Both the position numbers and the translations under genes were made by a program. A stretch of DNA of 64,000 nt, taken from the NCBI RefSeq assembly GCF_035046505.1, contig NC_089822.1, positions 105,594,659 through 105,658,658 of the forward strand, written 5' to 3'. This document shows, piece by piece, positions 22,751-35,652 of this stretch. The DNA is from Tiliqua scincoides (taxonomy: Eukaryota; Chordata; Lepidosauria; Squamata; Scincidae). Under the pieces are notes generated by a model, which saw only the letters and a program-made list of their open reading frames with translations, was not told where the DNA came from and made no database searches. Numbering within the stretch: position 1 is the first letter of the stretch; each line of letters starts with the position of its first letter.

Positions 22751-22833
22751 TGTATAGAATAACTCATTCATGGTGATGGGTTTGTAACTGCTGGTATGCT
22801 TTTAAGCTGACATTGCTGAATGTGTTTTACTGG

Positions 22834-22839
22834 TTTATT
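22834..22839 (-). promoter_or_regulatory. Candidate TRIM45 poly(A) signal
   Basis: TTTATT on the plus strand gives minus-strand AATAAA about 515 bp beyond the TRIM45 stop. Other AT-rich candidates exist nearby, so this is tentative. Confidence 0.3.
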
Positions 22840-23353
22840 ATATTTCTAAAAAGCTGCTTTGAAGTCCCTATTTGGGAAGATTTCACAAATAAAGTGAAAG
22901 TATGTGACCATAGTGCCACAAATATTACATTAAAAAAAAATCAGACTTTTTTTACATGAAGACCTCTATTTAAAATAGAAGACCTCTATTATTAAACACG
23001 GCTTGTACATCACATGTGACCATGGTGTAATTGTGTTTTAAAACAGATTAAAGCTCAGGTTTACCTCTTACTTGGTTTTTTTCTTCATTGCATAGTTTCA
23101 ACTATTGACCATACCATTAACTCACTAAGTAGAGGTCAGTGATACAATTCCCATAGCTTGCCCCAATCACACGTGAAATTAAATTAGAAATAATTTTTTT
23201 TTAAGATTCTTGCAAAGGCCCATGGTGAAAAAATAAAACGCTTCTCCAATTCAACAGGTCTTCCCCATTCACAGCATAAGACATTCTCTGGTCACATGGA
23301 ATTGGCTAGTGGCTTTGTTGCTGTGGTACAAGATGCCAGCCAGGCCCTTCCCA

Positions 23354-26300
23354 CTAGAGTGCCACTGTCTTGACATGGCTTCTTTGCAAAGTATCTCCAG
23401 GTAGCACAGAGCACTCAGAGGCTTCCACAACACTGCCGCAGCAAGACCAGTGTGGACAACCAGGGTGTCCTTTGTGTCCATGACCGCAGCCTTGGTAGCC
23501 ACCTGCCCAACAAAACGAGAAACAGAAATTTAGGTGCTTGAAATACTATCCAGTTAGCCCATTCATTCACCCTTACAAATAAGGACTGGGGGAAGCAAGA
23601 GAAGAAACTCTACAAAATTGTCCAGATTTTTCTGGCTGCATCAGAGCACTGTCAGGATCATCTGGATGGTCAATGAACCTCACCAAGGGTGCAGCTCAGG
23701 CAAGGCCGTCTGATAAGAACACGCCAGGATGTCCTGCTGTGGACAGGACCTCCCTTCTATGGGAGGTGACAGCTGTCAAAGCCAGACTGAGAGCCCAATC
23801 CTAGGCATGTCTACTCAGAAGTAAGTTCCATTATAGTCAATGGGGCTTACTCCTAGGTAAATGTGGATAGGATTGCAGCCTGAGTAACACCCACTGTACA
23901 TCAGTGACATAAAAGGGATTATATAAGTAAGTGTATAGGGAGTATATGAGTAAGGCACCAACCAAACTTAGGGCCCAGTCCTAACCAACTTGCCAGCAGT
24001 GATGCAGCCGGGGTGTACGCTGCTTTATTGGGGGGGCAGAGTCACAGAAGCCTCATTAAGATAATGGAACATTTTGCTTACCTCAGGGCTGCATTGTAGC
24101 TGCATTGGTGCTGGAAAATAGGATAGGATTGAGCCCTTAGAGAGAGGTTAACACCAGGAACTGAGAAGGTGGCAGTGGTGCACCCCTGTTCCTCCAACCT
24201 GCCCCCAGGAACCTGCTACCAATGAAGCTGGACACTTAAGTGAATATGCATGGGTGAGTAGGAATAAAGAGGCTGCAGAACTGTCTAATCCTAACTCGCT
24301 GAAGCTTAACTATTGCTTTAACGACCATTCAATGCATCATCTGCTGCAATTGCTGCAACTAATCTTTATGGTTAAAATAAAATCTATTTATTGGTGCATT
24401 ATGTCCTCTGTTGTCCTCTAAAGATTCCTGCTCTAGGACAGTGGCCTGATCAACTCTGAGATGAGAGGTCAGATTTGTGACAGTGACTTGCCTAAGGCCA
24501 GTTAACAAGTTCTCTTAGCCAAGGCAAGGTTCAAACCAGGAGTGTCCTAATTCATAGCTCAGTCTCTTAAACTAAAGTCCTGTATCTGGCAGTAAGCTCA
24601 ACTGAACATGGTGGGACTTCTGAGTAAAAGACAAAATGTGAAGACAATGAACATGGGAGGACTTGCTTCTGCGTAAACACATAAAGGATTGTCATGATGC
24701 TATACAGACACTCCAGATGTTCAGGTTTTCTGTGCAGGGTCAGATATGTCTATTCTCTTTAACAGGATACAGAGAGGAATAATAAGGTTGACACGTGAGC
24801 CTAGCCCTATATGAAATGAAAATAACTCAAAATGCTTCCATGCATTGGCCTCTTCTTCCTGGCTTTCCTGGGCACCACCATCTTGGATCATGCAATCCAA
24901 GACAGTGGTACCCAGGAGAGCCGGGAAGATGGGTGCTGCCATCTTGGATCACGTGATTCTTATGAATTCTCGAAAGAATGGTGTGACGTCTTGAATGGTC
25001 CATGATGGTGGCAGCCAGAACAGACAGAAAGAAGAGTGCACCAGTGGCCCTGTGAGTTCTCCACAGCACCCCCGGGCGCTGCAGCACACAGTTTGGGAAC
25101 AACTGAAGTAGACTTATCAAACAGATACTATAAAAGCAAGAAGCCGTATCTCTTATCTACATCAGCATTTTAGAGATGTGACAAATTTGCCTACAGCAGA
25201 CTTGTAATGCAGCCTGAACACAGAGGGATAAGACAACTGGTCTTGGTCTGGCAGTTTTGGAAAAGAGGTGGCTTACCAGGCATGACTCCCCCACAGGCAC
25301 ACCTAGCAGATTTTTGGCCTCCACTAGAGCAGAAGGTGCAGCAGTGGAAGAGGCCTTGGTGTGGACGGAACTTCCTCTTCACCGTCATGGTGAATGGTGA
25401 AGCCTGCAGAGAACAAATTATCAATGGAGTAGATGTGCAAACTAAAGAACTAGATGGCATCACATAACACTGTAACAACTGTACATATTTTTCATTAGGG
25501 TTATACAATTATCTTAAGGCTAAAAACTGGTAATCATATCCAAATGCACCATAAAACTAGCTGGAGTAATACAACGTTGGTTTTTAAAAAGTGTACTGGG
25601 CAATCATCTTTTGGTTGTGTAAGATATAATCACTTTTTAAAAACTAATTTGTTCAGGTAATAATTAAAACTGATATTCTTTGGATATGTCAAGAGCGAGG
25701 CCACATGCAAGCCCATATGTTATGCTTCCCTACAGTCCAAGAAAGCTGACTTTTTCACACATAAAAATCAGTGCCTGAGTTGTGCCTCTTGAGAAAGTTT
25801 GGGCATGGGTGAGACATGGAAGAACTTGTTCCCTGCAAGATAACCAGCATCACATCTGTGAAGACAAATGACCTGTAGACTGAGAGGGAAACCAACAGTC
25901 TTGCTAAGACCCCTCCTGCAGATGAGAGTTAAGATTCTTTCTTAAGATCAAGCACAGGGATGGCTGGGTGTGTTCTGCCAGGTCTGCCAATGGAATCAGC
26001 TGGTGGTTCATGGAAGTCACACTCACTCCCCAGTAACTGCAGAAGGCCAGCATTCCTGAGACAGTGCAAGTTGCTAGCAATAGGGACTGTGTTTCTAGGT
26101 AGACATGTTTAGGAGAACTAATTTTGTTTTGCTTGCTCTTTCCACTCTAAGCCAGTCTGTAATCTTCACCAGGGTAGTGATGCTTTGGAATTTTGTATGC
26201 TTTTCTCTTAAGAAAATACCCAGCTCCCCCGTTGGGTATTACTATTCGCTGCATTCAATTCAATTTTGCATCCAAACATTTTTACTAGCCTGCTTGTTAT

Positions 26301-29300
26301 ACTTCTCCAAGCCCCCTTTCTTCTTTTAATTCATTTTCTTTCATGATTTTTCAATAAACTGGTTATATTTTGACTTCGTGCCTGCCTAGTCCATGGTCAC
26401 CAGTAATTCAGTGGGTTGTCATATTCATAGGTGCTGCTGAAATCTGATTTTAATCAAAAACCACTGGGTGAAACCGGAAGTAATTTTTTTTGGCCCTCCA
26501 AGGCCTTTGGAGGTCAGGGGGGCAGTGCACAAAAAAGCCCTGGGTGGTGTAGGGGGTTGGGGTGGATGGCAGTGCAATGCCACCCCTCGTGCATTTGTCC
26601 CCCTTGCCTGTCATGAATATGTATATGTTATGCCTTGGTTAGCATGTGAAGCCTGAAACAAACTAAGTCAGTAAGGGAGAAGTGGCTAGCAGTTCCTAGC
26701 TGCAAGAATGTGAGTAAACAAACAAAAAGATTGTTGTCTCTCCTTTGCTGGCCAGAAAGGACAGACAATAAGAATTACAATCCATTGGAATGTTAGCACC
26801 TCTGCAGACAGAAGGGTGCCTTATCAAGCTGATGAAGTGCAACTGTGGATTTCCAGTTGGGAGGGGTAAGAACTTAGAGGGCTAGCAACCAGGCCCACTT
26901 TGAGAAGGTTCTGTCCTCAAAAGTTTCTGATTGGACAGTCTAAATAAGTATGAAGTCACCTCAGTACTATTAGCATAAGAAGTATAATAATGAGTGCCCA
27001 AGGGGTGTGTCCAGGTCCTTCTTGAGCAGTTTTTTGGGGTGCAACATCTTGCACGCTGTGAGCTCCGTTGTCCACCATGGGCATCTGGCCTCACAGGTAG
27101 CCTGGAGCTAAAAGATCTAACAGAGAAGTTGACCCAGGTGAGAGTTAGGTATTAATAGAGATAGCCAGCTAGCTTTATTATTTCATTGCTGATATGTTTC
27201 CTAGATGTTTATGCCTCTAGCATTTGCTGCTTCATGTAACCTTATGTACTTAAACTAAAATCTCTTTTAGCAAGTTGTTTCATTGTCTGTTGGGGACAAA
27301 GGTGCAGAATCCTGCCTAGCCGTTCAGCAAGCTACCAAGTGCTCATTGAGGTCTAGTAACTTGAGGACTGAAGCTTTAATTGGAGAAAGTGCTCAGTGCC
27401 TGCAAGGGATAGAATTAAGCCTAGAGGGTCTCAGTGTCCCTGGACTGAGGCACTGGCACATACAGGGTGGTGGCAGTACTACCGGACAGGGGGGCCTTGA
27501 GGGCTTTAGGGTTCGAGAACCAAGAACTCTGCGCATCCCAAACCCCCCCTAAGTTTACGACATTGCCCCACCCAAGTACACCACTGTGCACCAGCCTAGC
27601 CTAGCCCACAAGCCCTCTCCTTCATCTCCTATCCTGTTCATGCTCCAGTCCTGTTTATTTGGACTGGCTTCCAACAATCAATTGTACTCCCTCCTCAAGC
27701 CTAGTGGAAACCATTACCTGAATGTGTTGACCTCTGACAAAGATGCAGACCACATACTTGCCCAGCTTCTCAGGGGTGTAAGAAATATGGTATGTTCCAT
27801 CTTGGTTATCACATATGGTGGCCTTGATCACACTGCATGCAAGATAGAAGGAAGGAGAATAATTGATTTGCATGCCAACAAACAAAACAAAATTGTTTTG
27901 TATATGTGCACACACGATCACCTTCTGAAAGTACTATTTACAGCAAAGGGGGGATTTTTTTGCATGAGGAAAAAAGGGAACTACCCTGCACTATCAGGGC
28001 CCCCTGCAGGTGTATTTCATTAAATAAAAAAAGAGTCAGCAACTCTTAAGCACTTTACCTATACACTTAATACAACATGTAGTTTGGTCCAGAATCTCTC
28101 ATGGGCTGTTTCATTTTAAGATGTCCCAGGCAGTGCCAGTTGTGTGATAGGAATTTGCTTAACTAGATTGGGATGCAGTCCACAAATGCTATCCACACCC
28201 ATGAATGCCTCTCCCCCTTGTTTTTCTCTAAGTGGACCACCAACACTGAAAGTAACCTGGGGGGGGGGGGAGAAAAACAGTGGAGGAGAGGCAGTTTAGG
28301 GTAGAAAAAAAGGGGCAGGGGAAGAGTGCAGCAGTCCTTTGCTGTCAGCTCCTGCTAAGTTTGAAATCATTCCCCAGCTTCCAACACTGCTTTTAAGGGA
28401 CTCTGCATGCAAGAGTGTTGACTGGGGTACTGTCATATCTGCTTTGGCCTTAAAGCAATGCTGAACCAGGTTAAGGACCAGGATCCCATTGGAACATCAG
28501 TGCATGTAGAATCCACTCATTAACAATATGGCAGAACAAACAACTACTCGTGTGACTGGTCTACTCAGATGAGCAGCACCATGTCAGAATAAAGAACATG
28601 CCTAATACCAGGTAAATGGATTTCAGAAATTCATTTTGGAAAGATAAGAGGTAAGCATACAGTGCCCATATACTCTCTGAATTCAGGAAACGTATAGAAA
28701 ATCATAACGTGTTATTTCATCTAGCCCTCTTCTGTGCATTCAGATCCCATTTTCTTTCACAATGCTAGCTTGCAAGCTGCTGCCCTGGACACACCACATA
28801 TAGCATTTCACCACAAATCCTTTTTGATGTTGCAAGACCTGGGAAGGCAGAGCCCATGGCAGAACTCTTAAAAGAAGATGTAAAAGAGACCAGCCAGTCT
28901 ACACATTACAGACAACAACGCTATACACACCAGTTCTTGCTGTCTCTGTGGGAAATGGTAACCCGGACGTACTCTCCTCCTCTATCCATCTGCTTGCCTG
29001 ACATGTCCTTACAGAGCAAAGTAAAGCCAACTGTCTCCTTCTGGTAGCAGTTGAAGAGGCCTGAGAAAGGAAAGTAGACTATTTAGAAAGATATTTTGGG
29101 AACAGGAGCCCTTCCAGTAACTTGGCATGATGCCCTTTTACCATTTTATTTAATATCCTTGGAAGAGACACATTGTACCCTTACCCATTCCCTTTGTTGT
29201 TTTTCTATTTCTTAATAAACCCTTGTCAATTTTGGAAGTTATTTGCCTGTTCCATTTTACTTGCATGTGAGGGTGAAGAACGGTTGGAGCTAGCCTGGCC

Positions 29301-32300
29301 AGTTGGCTTCCCAAAACACAATCCAAAAGAATATAAGAACCCCACCGGATCAGGCCAAAGGCCCAACTAGTCTAGCTTAACCTATCTCATAGTGGTCCAC
29401 CAGATGTCTCTGGAAGCACACAGGACAACAGGATCCCTATAGCCACTCCCTTGCATCTGGCATTAAAGTCCATGCTGAGGGAACCCAGGAGGTGGGGTTT
29501 AATTTAGATGCAAGGAAAAAGAACCTCAGTTTTGGGAACAATTGCCTTTCTGGTGGCAGCAAAACTATCACTTACTTGATAAAAAGTAACCCAGGGTTGC
29601 ATTGGAAGATGAAGTTCCTGGGCTCTGCTCTTTCTCCAAACATCTAATGCTTGGTGGGCAACAGTGGTCACAACGGATCACCACAGGAACACATAAGACA
29701 ATCTTACATAGTCTGGCTCTATTATTAAGAATATCTATATACCACTATAGGATCCTCCAGCTCAGTCATTTTCAACCACTGTGCCGTAGCACACTAGTGT
29801 GCCATAAATGCTCTGCAGGTGTGCTGCAGGAGTTTAGGGGAAGATCATTTATTAGTGGGGCCATTGGAGAATGTGAGCTCCCCACCAACAACATGGTGTG
29901 CTCTGTCAATTGTCAAAAAACTGATGGTGTGCCTTTACAATTTTAGTACCTTGTCAGTGTGCCATGAGACAAAAAAAGATTGAAAAATCACTGCTCTAGC
30001 CTAGTATTATCTCCTTCAAATGTCAGAGACACCCTAAGGCCTTGGGGAGACTTTCCCAACTCAAGGTTCAGCCGGAAATACATTGGGCCTACCATATACC
30101 AGCCAGCTCCACATCCAACAAGTTAACCATCTGCGGATTGACAATGTATTTAAAAAATTTCACAAACCCTGCTGCAGCCTCTTGCCATTTCACAGTGCGT
30201 CCCCCTCTCTCTTTCCCTCCCTCCCCCCATGTTTGCCACACCATTAATGCAATTTGTGCAAATTTACACAATTTGCTCAGTGTGACATCTGTGGGCTTCA
30301 GCATCCATAGATTATGGCATCTGCATGGGGTCCCATGGATCCAGAGGGCCCTCTGTAGTGGGGCCTGAAATTTGGGCATGCAAAACACATGCTCTCTCCC
30401 CCCTCCCCCAAAGCAGCTTGCCCCAGCAACATTTAACAGACATTCAGAAATACAGCCTTAATTCTGGATATAAGAACTAAGAACCAGCGAGGCTGGTGCA
30501 AACAATCTCCTTACCTTCTCCTTGCAAGACACACTTAGTTGGATCCGCTGCTTTATCGAGAATGGCCCCAAAGATCTCATAGCCACAGTACTGGTCAGCC
30601 TTCTCTTGAGGGGAAAAGTGAATCCTGACATTAGCAACAGGGTGGGTATTATAGTCCACATTGTTTAGCTTCTTCAGCCGGTTTTCTACCACCCGTTTTG
30701 TAAGAAGGATCTCGAGGTCTGAGCCATTAGCAAGCAGGTGCTTGGTAAACTCCACTCCTGTGTTCATATCCAGGCAGAGCTGAAGCAGTTGTGCTTTCTG
30801 CAAATGTAGTTGGTTCTCCCTTTGGACTTTCAGCTCTTCCAGACACTTCAGCAGCCTGTCCCGATGTTCTTCGATGGCTTTCACATAGCCATCTGCAAAA
30901 GTGCGGATCTCCTGAGCAACTAACTCTACATGGTTGCTGAGGGTACTGCTGACCCCATCAATCTGACTACACGCCTCTTCAAGAGTTCCTACATGCCGCT
31001 CAGTGACTTTTAGGAGCTCCTGAATTGAGTTTTCATGCTTACGGATAACATTGCCAATGAAATTGGAAGGATGCTGCCAGTGTTCACCTACCAAACATTC
31101 CTGGCACACGGGCAAGTCACACTGCTCACAAAAGAGCTTCAGCTCCTCAGAAGGGTGGGAAAGGCACTGGATGGGTTTTTCAATGTGTGTGTAACTCTTC
31201 AAGTCCTGAAGTTCCACAATGGTATGAGAAGCAGTTTTCTTCTGCCTCCTAAAAGAATAAGATGGAAGAGCTCAGCGGAGGCTGTGTGCGACCTGCAAGT
31301 TTCACTGCGGCACTAGAGAGCAGAACCTGCCAGCACAGGAACAACAATTCCTAGCTACTTGTACAATAGAGTCACCCTTATACTAGCCACGCTAATCCGG
31401 ATATGTATTTCCCAGACACCCTGATAACTGGGCCAAGAGGCACTTTTTCAACTATTGCTTCTATTTAGCAGGGGGAGAGTAATTGTGCCTCTTCACCCCA
31501 GCACAGTGTCTTTTCTAGTAGCTGTTTGCTGCTGTTCTTCTGCAGTATTTTAGATTGGGAGCCCTTTGGGGACAGGGAGCCATTTAGTTATTTGATTTTG
31601 TCTGTAAACTAGTACTTTGTTAACTTTTTTTGGTTGAAAAGTAGTACTGTATATAAATATAAATATTCACACAGTCAGGTAGATGTTATTGAGTGGTTTG
31701 TGTTTTATCCAGACATCGAGTCCTTCCCAAGGACCTGGGATGCCTGGTTATAATGCCTGGCATGTCTTGTATACTCCAAACACTTGAAGAATGAACAAGG
31801 TGATGGTAAAATTCTGAAATGTATAACTTCAAACTGTGTCATGTTTCAGAAAATACATTATATTTTCTCAACATAAAAAACCTTATATTTAGTAAACTAG
31901 CATACCAACATTTCTAAGGTGAATAGTGAATGAGGAATCAAAAAATAGATTGCTCTAATAAGCCAAATGCTGAAGATAAGATATCTTTGAAATCTATTCA
32001 AAGATAACTGAATAGACATTGTGGTGAACGAGAACCTGTCACTCTCTTGATAATGCTTTTGTGTTTAGCATGGAGCTGACCGGGCTTAGACTGCATGTGC
32101 AGCTTTGCCATTATGATCTCTGACATGTTCATGTCAAGGGGCAATGCTTGCTGAAGCCCATGCAGAGGAAGGAGCTCAGAGGTTGGAATATTGGTGAGAT
32201 TGTTCACCAGTTGGTGAGCTGGGGAAGTGACAGCTGGAGTTCCCACTCAAAAGTGGAACTGCACAAGTGGTCAGGACTGAAGTTCAAGATTGGGAAAGCG

Positions 32301-33844
32301 TTTGTCAGGAAACACCTATCTACTTTAAATGAGTTCATGCCTGCAAGGCTGTAAGAATGGCACCCTGAAGTATTAAAAGAACTTGCTGATGTACTCTCAG
32401 AACCTCTGTCTATTCTTCATAATTTCCCAAGGATAATGGGCAAGTGCCACAAGAACAGAGACAGACTAATCTTAACTTCAAAATGAGAAAGCTTCAGCAA
32501 ACTACAGATGGGTCAATCTGACTTCGATACCATGTAAGATAGTAGAACAGATACACAAGAATTTTAATAATAATGCAATGAGTAACAGAAGCCAGGATGA
32601 AGTTATGAATTAATCCTACCAGATGAATTCTCTCAATCTGTCCCTCTCTCTCCCTCCAAAAATCAGATGACTAACAAAGTGAACTGCAAAGCATTTGACC
32701 AGTTCCCATGACATTGGTTAGCAAACTGGCCAAATGCAACCAACAATAATACCATCAAGTGGACTCACAAAATCACATTCACATCTATGAGCTAGTTTGG
32801 ACAATGCTTTCCCCATCCAATTAGCCCCATGCATTTAAAGATGTGTACTATTCATAGCAGATGCACATCCTGGCATCTCCCCTCAATTCCAGGTGAATTT
32901 TCATAATCACATGAAGAGAGTAATCCAATACTGCAGTATCACACATGGACCACTACTACTACTACTACCACCACCACCACCACCACCAACACACACACAA
33001 GGTTAAGGACACTTACTGGATAGGGACTGCAAAGGGACAAAAATATGCATGATTTGTGAGAGCACATTTCCCACCCTGACAGTGGGAAAACAGTCTGAGT
33101 GGGGAATTGGTAGGAACAGAAATAATTAATAAGGCAGACCCCTCCCTCTTCCTTCTGTCCTGATCTCAGCCTCTCCCCAATTAAAAAACACTCCTTTCCA
33201 GTTTTAAAAAATGCATTGGGAGACTATTTGCATGTCTCTTGTGTATCATTTCATTTGGCGCTTCGGTGAGCATCGAGTGGGGGAAGGCAACATGCAATCA
33301 TGTTGAGCAGTTATGTGATGTGGGCATGTCTTAAGTCAAGACAGTCTGTACAGAACACTCACTTGTGAGCTTGGCAACAAAACTGGCAAAGGCAGATCCT
33401 GCAAGTCTGGCACCGCTTCATAGCGTCCCCATCAACACAGAGGTCACATGCTAAGCCCAGACCTTCACCCTGCAAGGTCTCCAGCAGCACCTCATTCAGG
33501 GCCAGATGGTCAACAGTCAAGTCCTTTATCCCTCCTGGTGGCAAATCTACTTCAGAGTCACAGACAGGACAGAGGATGCTGAGTAGTGGTGGCTGCTGCT
33601 GTGGGTCCTGGAGCCAAGACCCATCTGAACTAGAATCCAAGTCTTCGCCCTGTGAGCTCAGATCTGAAAAGGGCTCCAGCTGTTCCAAACATGAAGTACA
33701 AAAGGTGTGTAAACAGGACAGTATTTTGGGAGCAGAGAAAAGCTTGTTGCAAAGTGGGCACCGGCTTCTAGAAGATTCCTTGCCCTCAGTAAGGGCACTG
33801 GACATGCTATTCAGCTCCTCTTGGATCCTCTGAGTGTCAGACAT
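23354..33844 (-). CDS. TRIM45: TRIM45, RING/B-box/coiled-coil/filamin protein, 6 coding exons, 578 aa
   Basis: Minus-strand coding exons: 33363-33844, 30515-31248, 28931-29060, 27718-27832, 25277-25403, 23354-23502; splice phases agree throughout. Domains: RING at about residues 29-97 (CPLCNKLFS, HTFCTSC, CPVCDSE) with a long acidic insert between its cysteine pairs; B-box 1 at about 133-160; B-box 2 at about 186-225 (CLSHPSEELKLFCEQCDLPV); coiled coil to about 345; filamin-type Ig repeat at about 405-495 (DNQDGTYHISYTPEKLGKYV); and a Cys/His/Gly-rich tail (FHCCTFCSSGG, GCGHGHKGHPG, HWSCCG) ending KTVAL. Human TRIM45 is 580 aa and has the same layout and the same last exons. In mammals it is a RING-type regulator reported to dampen MAPK-dependent transcription. 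The ATG directly follows an acceptor, so the 5' UTR begins in a separate upstream exon. B-box 1 is split from B-box 2 by intron 1. Confidence 0.96.
23791..23880. mobile_element. Short Harbinger-like MITE (90 bp), TGA duplication
   Basis: GAGCCCAATCCTAGGCATGT ... GTGGATAGGATTGCAGCC with TGA on both sides (23788-23790 and 23881-23883). It lies in the last TRIM45 intron. Confidence 0.75.
23971..24136. mobile_element. Medium Harbinger-like MITE (166 bp), TTA duplication
   Basis: GGGCCCAGTCCTAACCAACT ... ATAGGATAGGATTGAGCCC with TTA on both sides (23968-23970 and 24137-24139). It lies in the last TRIM45 intron. Confidence 0.75.
24836..25107. mobile_element. hAT-type repeat, CACCATCTTGGA family
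   Basis: In reverse it begins CAGTTGTTCCCAAACTGTGT and carries several CCATCTTGGATCA blocks (24888-24954), shared with 15542-15740. It lies between TRIM45 exons 6 and 5. Confidence 0.5.
26607..27470 (+). repeat. Possible solo retroviral LTR (fossil), uncertain
   Basis: The stretch starts TGTCATGAATATG and has an LTR-like make-up: a long non-coding block, a TATA-like TATAATAA at about 26984, and a later T-rich part, with GGTGGTGGCAG just beyond. No internal retroviral genes follow. Both ends are approximate, and a matching second copy is not present in the window. It lies in a TRIM45 intron. Confidence 0.22.
29322..29480 (-). mobile_element. CR1 LINE 3' UTR fragment
   Basis: AAGAATATAAGAACCCCACC, GGATCAGGCCAAAGGCCCAA and CCTTGCATCTGGCATTA match the 3' UTR of the CR1 copies at 2996 and 11331. 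It lies in a TRIM45 intron. Confidence 0.75.
29763..29993. mobile_element. hAT-type MITE, CAGTCATTTTCAACC family (231 bp)
   Basis: CAGTCATTTTCAACCACTGT ... AAAAAATCACTG-like end. The flanks CTCCAGCT and CTCTAGCC resemble a decayed 8-bp duplication. It is related to 19732-19967 (GTGTGCC and GGGGCCATTGGAGAATGTG blocks). Confidence 0.65.
32200..32660 (+). mobile_element. Old CR1-like LINE fragment, heavily decayed
   Basis: Conceptual reading on the plus strand gives short pieces resembling the CR1 reverse transcriptase region before and around the NYRPVSLTS block (GELADVLSEPLSI-like, then WVNLTSIPCKIVEQI), with frame changes throughout. It lies in TRIM45 intron 1. The boundaries are approximate. 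Confidence 0.4.
32950..32999. repeat. Compound microsatellite (ACT)n(ACC)n(AC)n
   Basis: CTACTACTACTACTACCACC followed by further CAC units and ACACACACAC. Confidence 0.8.
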
Positions 33845-34444
33845 CTGAAAAACAAAAAATAAAAATCACCCCTTAATAACCTGAGTAAAAAAAAATAGGA
33901 ATTAACATGGTAGATGAACAGAAAGTAATTATTGAATTTAATTAAATAACACTATCAGTACACAAACTCTTTACAAAATCAAGTGACAAAATTCAAATAT
34001 AGGTTAAAATAAACAGACACAGGTGAAAGTATGAGAGGAAATGATGCAAGAGCTGAGTATTACTCTGTGTGCGTGTAAGAGAGAGTGAGTGTGTATACAC
34101 ATAAGGATATAGAACTGGAAGGGACCTAAAGATGCCCCATAAGGGCATCAGTCACTTAAACCTTTCTAAATATAATGAATAATGCTCTTAGTTTTGAGAG
34201 GGACAGCCATCTGAATCTATTGCATAAGGAAAAACAAAAAGTCTGATGACCACTTAAAGATTTCACATTCTTTTGCAACTTCACAGACCAGAAATCTGGG
34301 CTTACTGTGAAGTGTTACTCTGGTTAGCAGGCAATGGCACAGGCAGAATAAGGTAGGATCAAAAAGAAAAACTTTGTTTTTGTGCAGATGTGGGAAAAAT
34401 GTGTTGCCTTTTGTGCAACATCTCAAAAGACAGTCCAGGTCATC

Positions 34445-34468
34445 TTGTAGATCTATATATATAGATCT

Positions 34469-34511
<43 letters not shown>
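34445..34511. repeat. Perfect 28-bp palindrome followed by a (TA)n run
   Basis: 34445-34472 is a perfect palindrome: the half TTGTAGATCTATAT meets its reverse complement ATATAGATCTACAA. It is followed directly by about 38 bases of TA repeat. Confidence 0.85.
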
Positions 34512-34516
<5 letters not shown>

Positions 34517-34539
34517 ACACACACACACACCCCTGAAGT

Positions 34540-35160
34540 GAGCCCTGCATGCACCTAGTCCTGATGAAGGAGGCGCCGGTCCGCCAAAGCTCCTGCCACC
34601 ATCGATCTGCGTACCTTTCAGGTCCCGTCCCCCCCGCCGCCCTCTTCCTTCGAAGTCCTGGGCGAGTTGGAGGTGCAGCGCCTGCCCACTGGCTTTGTTC
34701 ACGCGCCCCTGTGCGGCTCTTGGTGGAGAAGCGCAGCCAGCTGCAGCTCCGCCGGGGCCAGTGAGACGACCCTGCCCTCCTCCTGACCTCGCCTTCCCCT
34801 GCAGGCAGAGGAGCCTGGCGAGGCCAGCCCCCTGAAGAGGCACCTGCTTCCAGCCAGTCTTGTCAGTGCAGCCTCTGCCCCCCCCTCCCGGCTTGTGGCC
34901 AACCCTCGCCTTCCGCACTCACCACTTCGTTTGGGGGGGGGCAGCCTTGCCTGTGTCTTCCACCCACACCGCCTTCCCGGGCTGGCTGAGCCGGGCCCCT
35001 CCGCCCCCAACCCGGCGTGGCTGGAGCAGCTGCGCTCTGCTTGACGCACGCACAGAGCGCCTTGGCAACTCGTGGCGCCAGGGAGCTGCGCCTCTCTTTG
35101 GGGAGGCGGGGCAAGCGCGAGCTTGGCCTGGAGCCCCACAAGGGCACCAGAGACCCTAAA
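34540..35160 (-). promoter_or_regulatory. CpG-rich region: TRIM45 promoter and probable non-coding first exon
   Basis: It is much richer in G+C and CpG than the flanks (for example GGCGCCGGTCCGCC and CGCACGCACAGAGCGCC). On the minus strand TGAAAG|GTACGCAG at about 34614 is a good splice donor. This fits the observation that the TRIM45 start codon sits right behind an acceptor and needs an upstream non-coding exon. The several open frames crossing it are composition artefacts. Confidence 0.6.
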
Positions 35161-35271
35161 TATAGGCAGCCAGTTGTGCTCAAGGCCACTTGTCGTGCGA
35201 GTCGAGCACTTCAAAGGTCTGCCTAGTGCTGGGCTGACTCTCTCTCAGTGCCTTTGCACTACCTGGAGGGT

Positions 35272-35652
35272 TACAGCCCAAGCCCCTGCATGCCTACTCA
35301 GAATGCATGCCTACTCAGTAAGCCCCTATTGTAGTCAATGGGGCTTACTCCCAGGTAAGTGTGGAGAGGATTGCAGCCTCAGAGCCCAATCCTATCCCCA
35401 CTTTCCTGGGAGTAAGCCCCATTGATTCTAATGGGACTTACTTCTGAATAGACACGCATTAGATTGGGTGCGAGAGTCCAATCCTATCCAATTTTCCAGT
35501 GCCAGTGCATCTGCACCAATGGGGCGTGCACTGCATCCTGTGATGGAGAGGCAGTCACAGAGGCCTCCTCAAGGTAAGGGAACATTTGTTCCCTCACCTC
35601 AGGGATGCATTGTGGTTGAACCGGTGCTGGAAATTTGGATAGGATTGGGCCC
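35272..35652. mobile_element. Array of three Harbinger-like MITEs in direct contact
   Basis: Copy 1 at about 35272-35378 (short type with a small internal duplication of ATGCCTACTCAG), copy 2 at 35382-35471 (short, 90 bp) and copy 3 at 35475-35652 (medium, 178 bp). The spacers are TCA (35379-35381) and GAG (35472-35474), and TCA follows the last copy (35653-35655). Confidence 0.7.

Noticed and set aside
27283-27552. 89-aa frame (MSVGDKGAESCLAV...) as a small gene
   Set aside because: It lies in a TRIM45 intron, within or beside the possible LTR-like stretch, and shows no recognisable domain or splice structure.
34511-35425. Long open frames across the CpG-rich region upstream of TRIM45
   Set aside because: Open on both strands because of high GC; no conserved motif, and the TRIM45 protein already starts at its expected methionine in the next exon.
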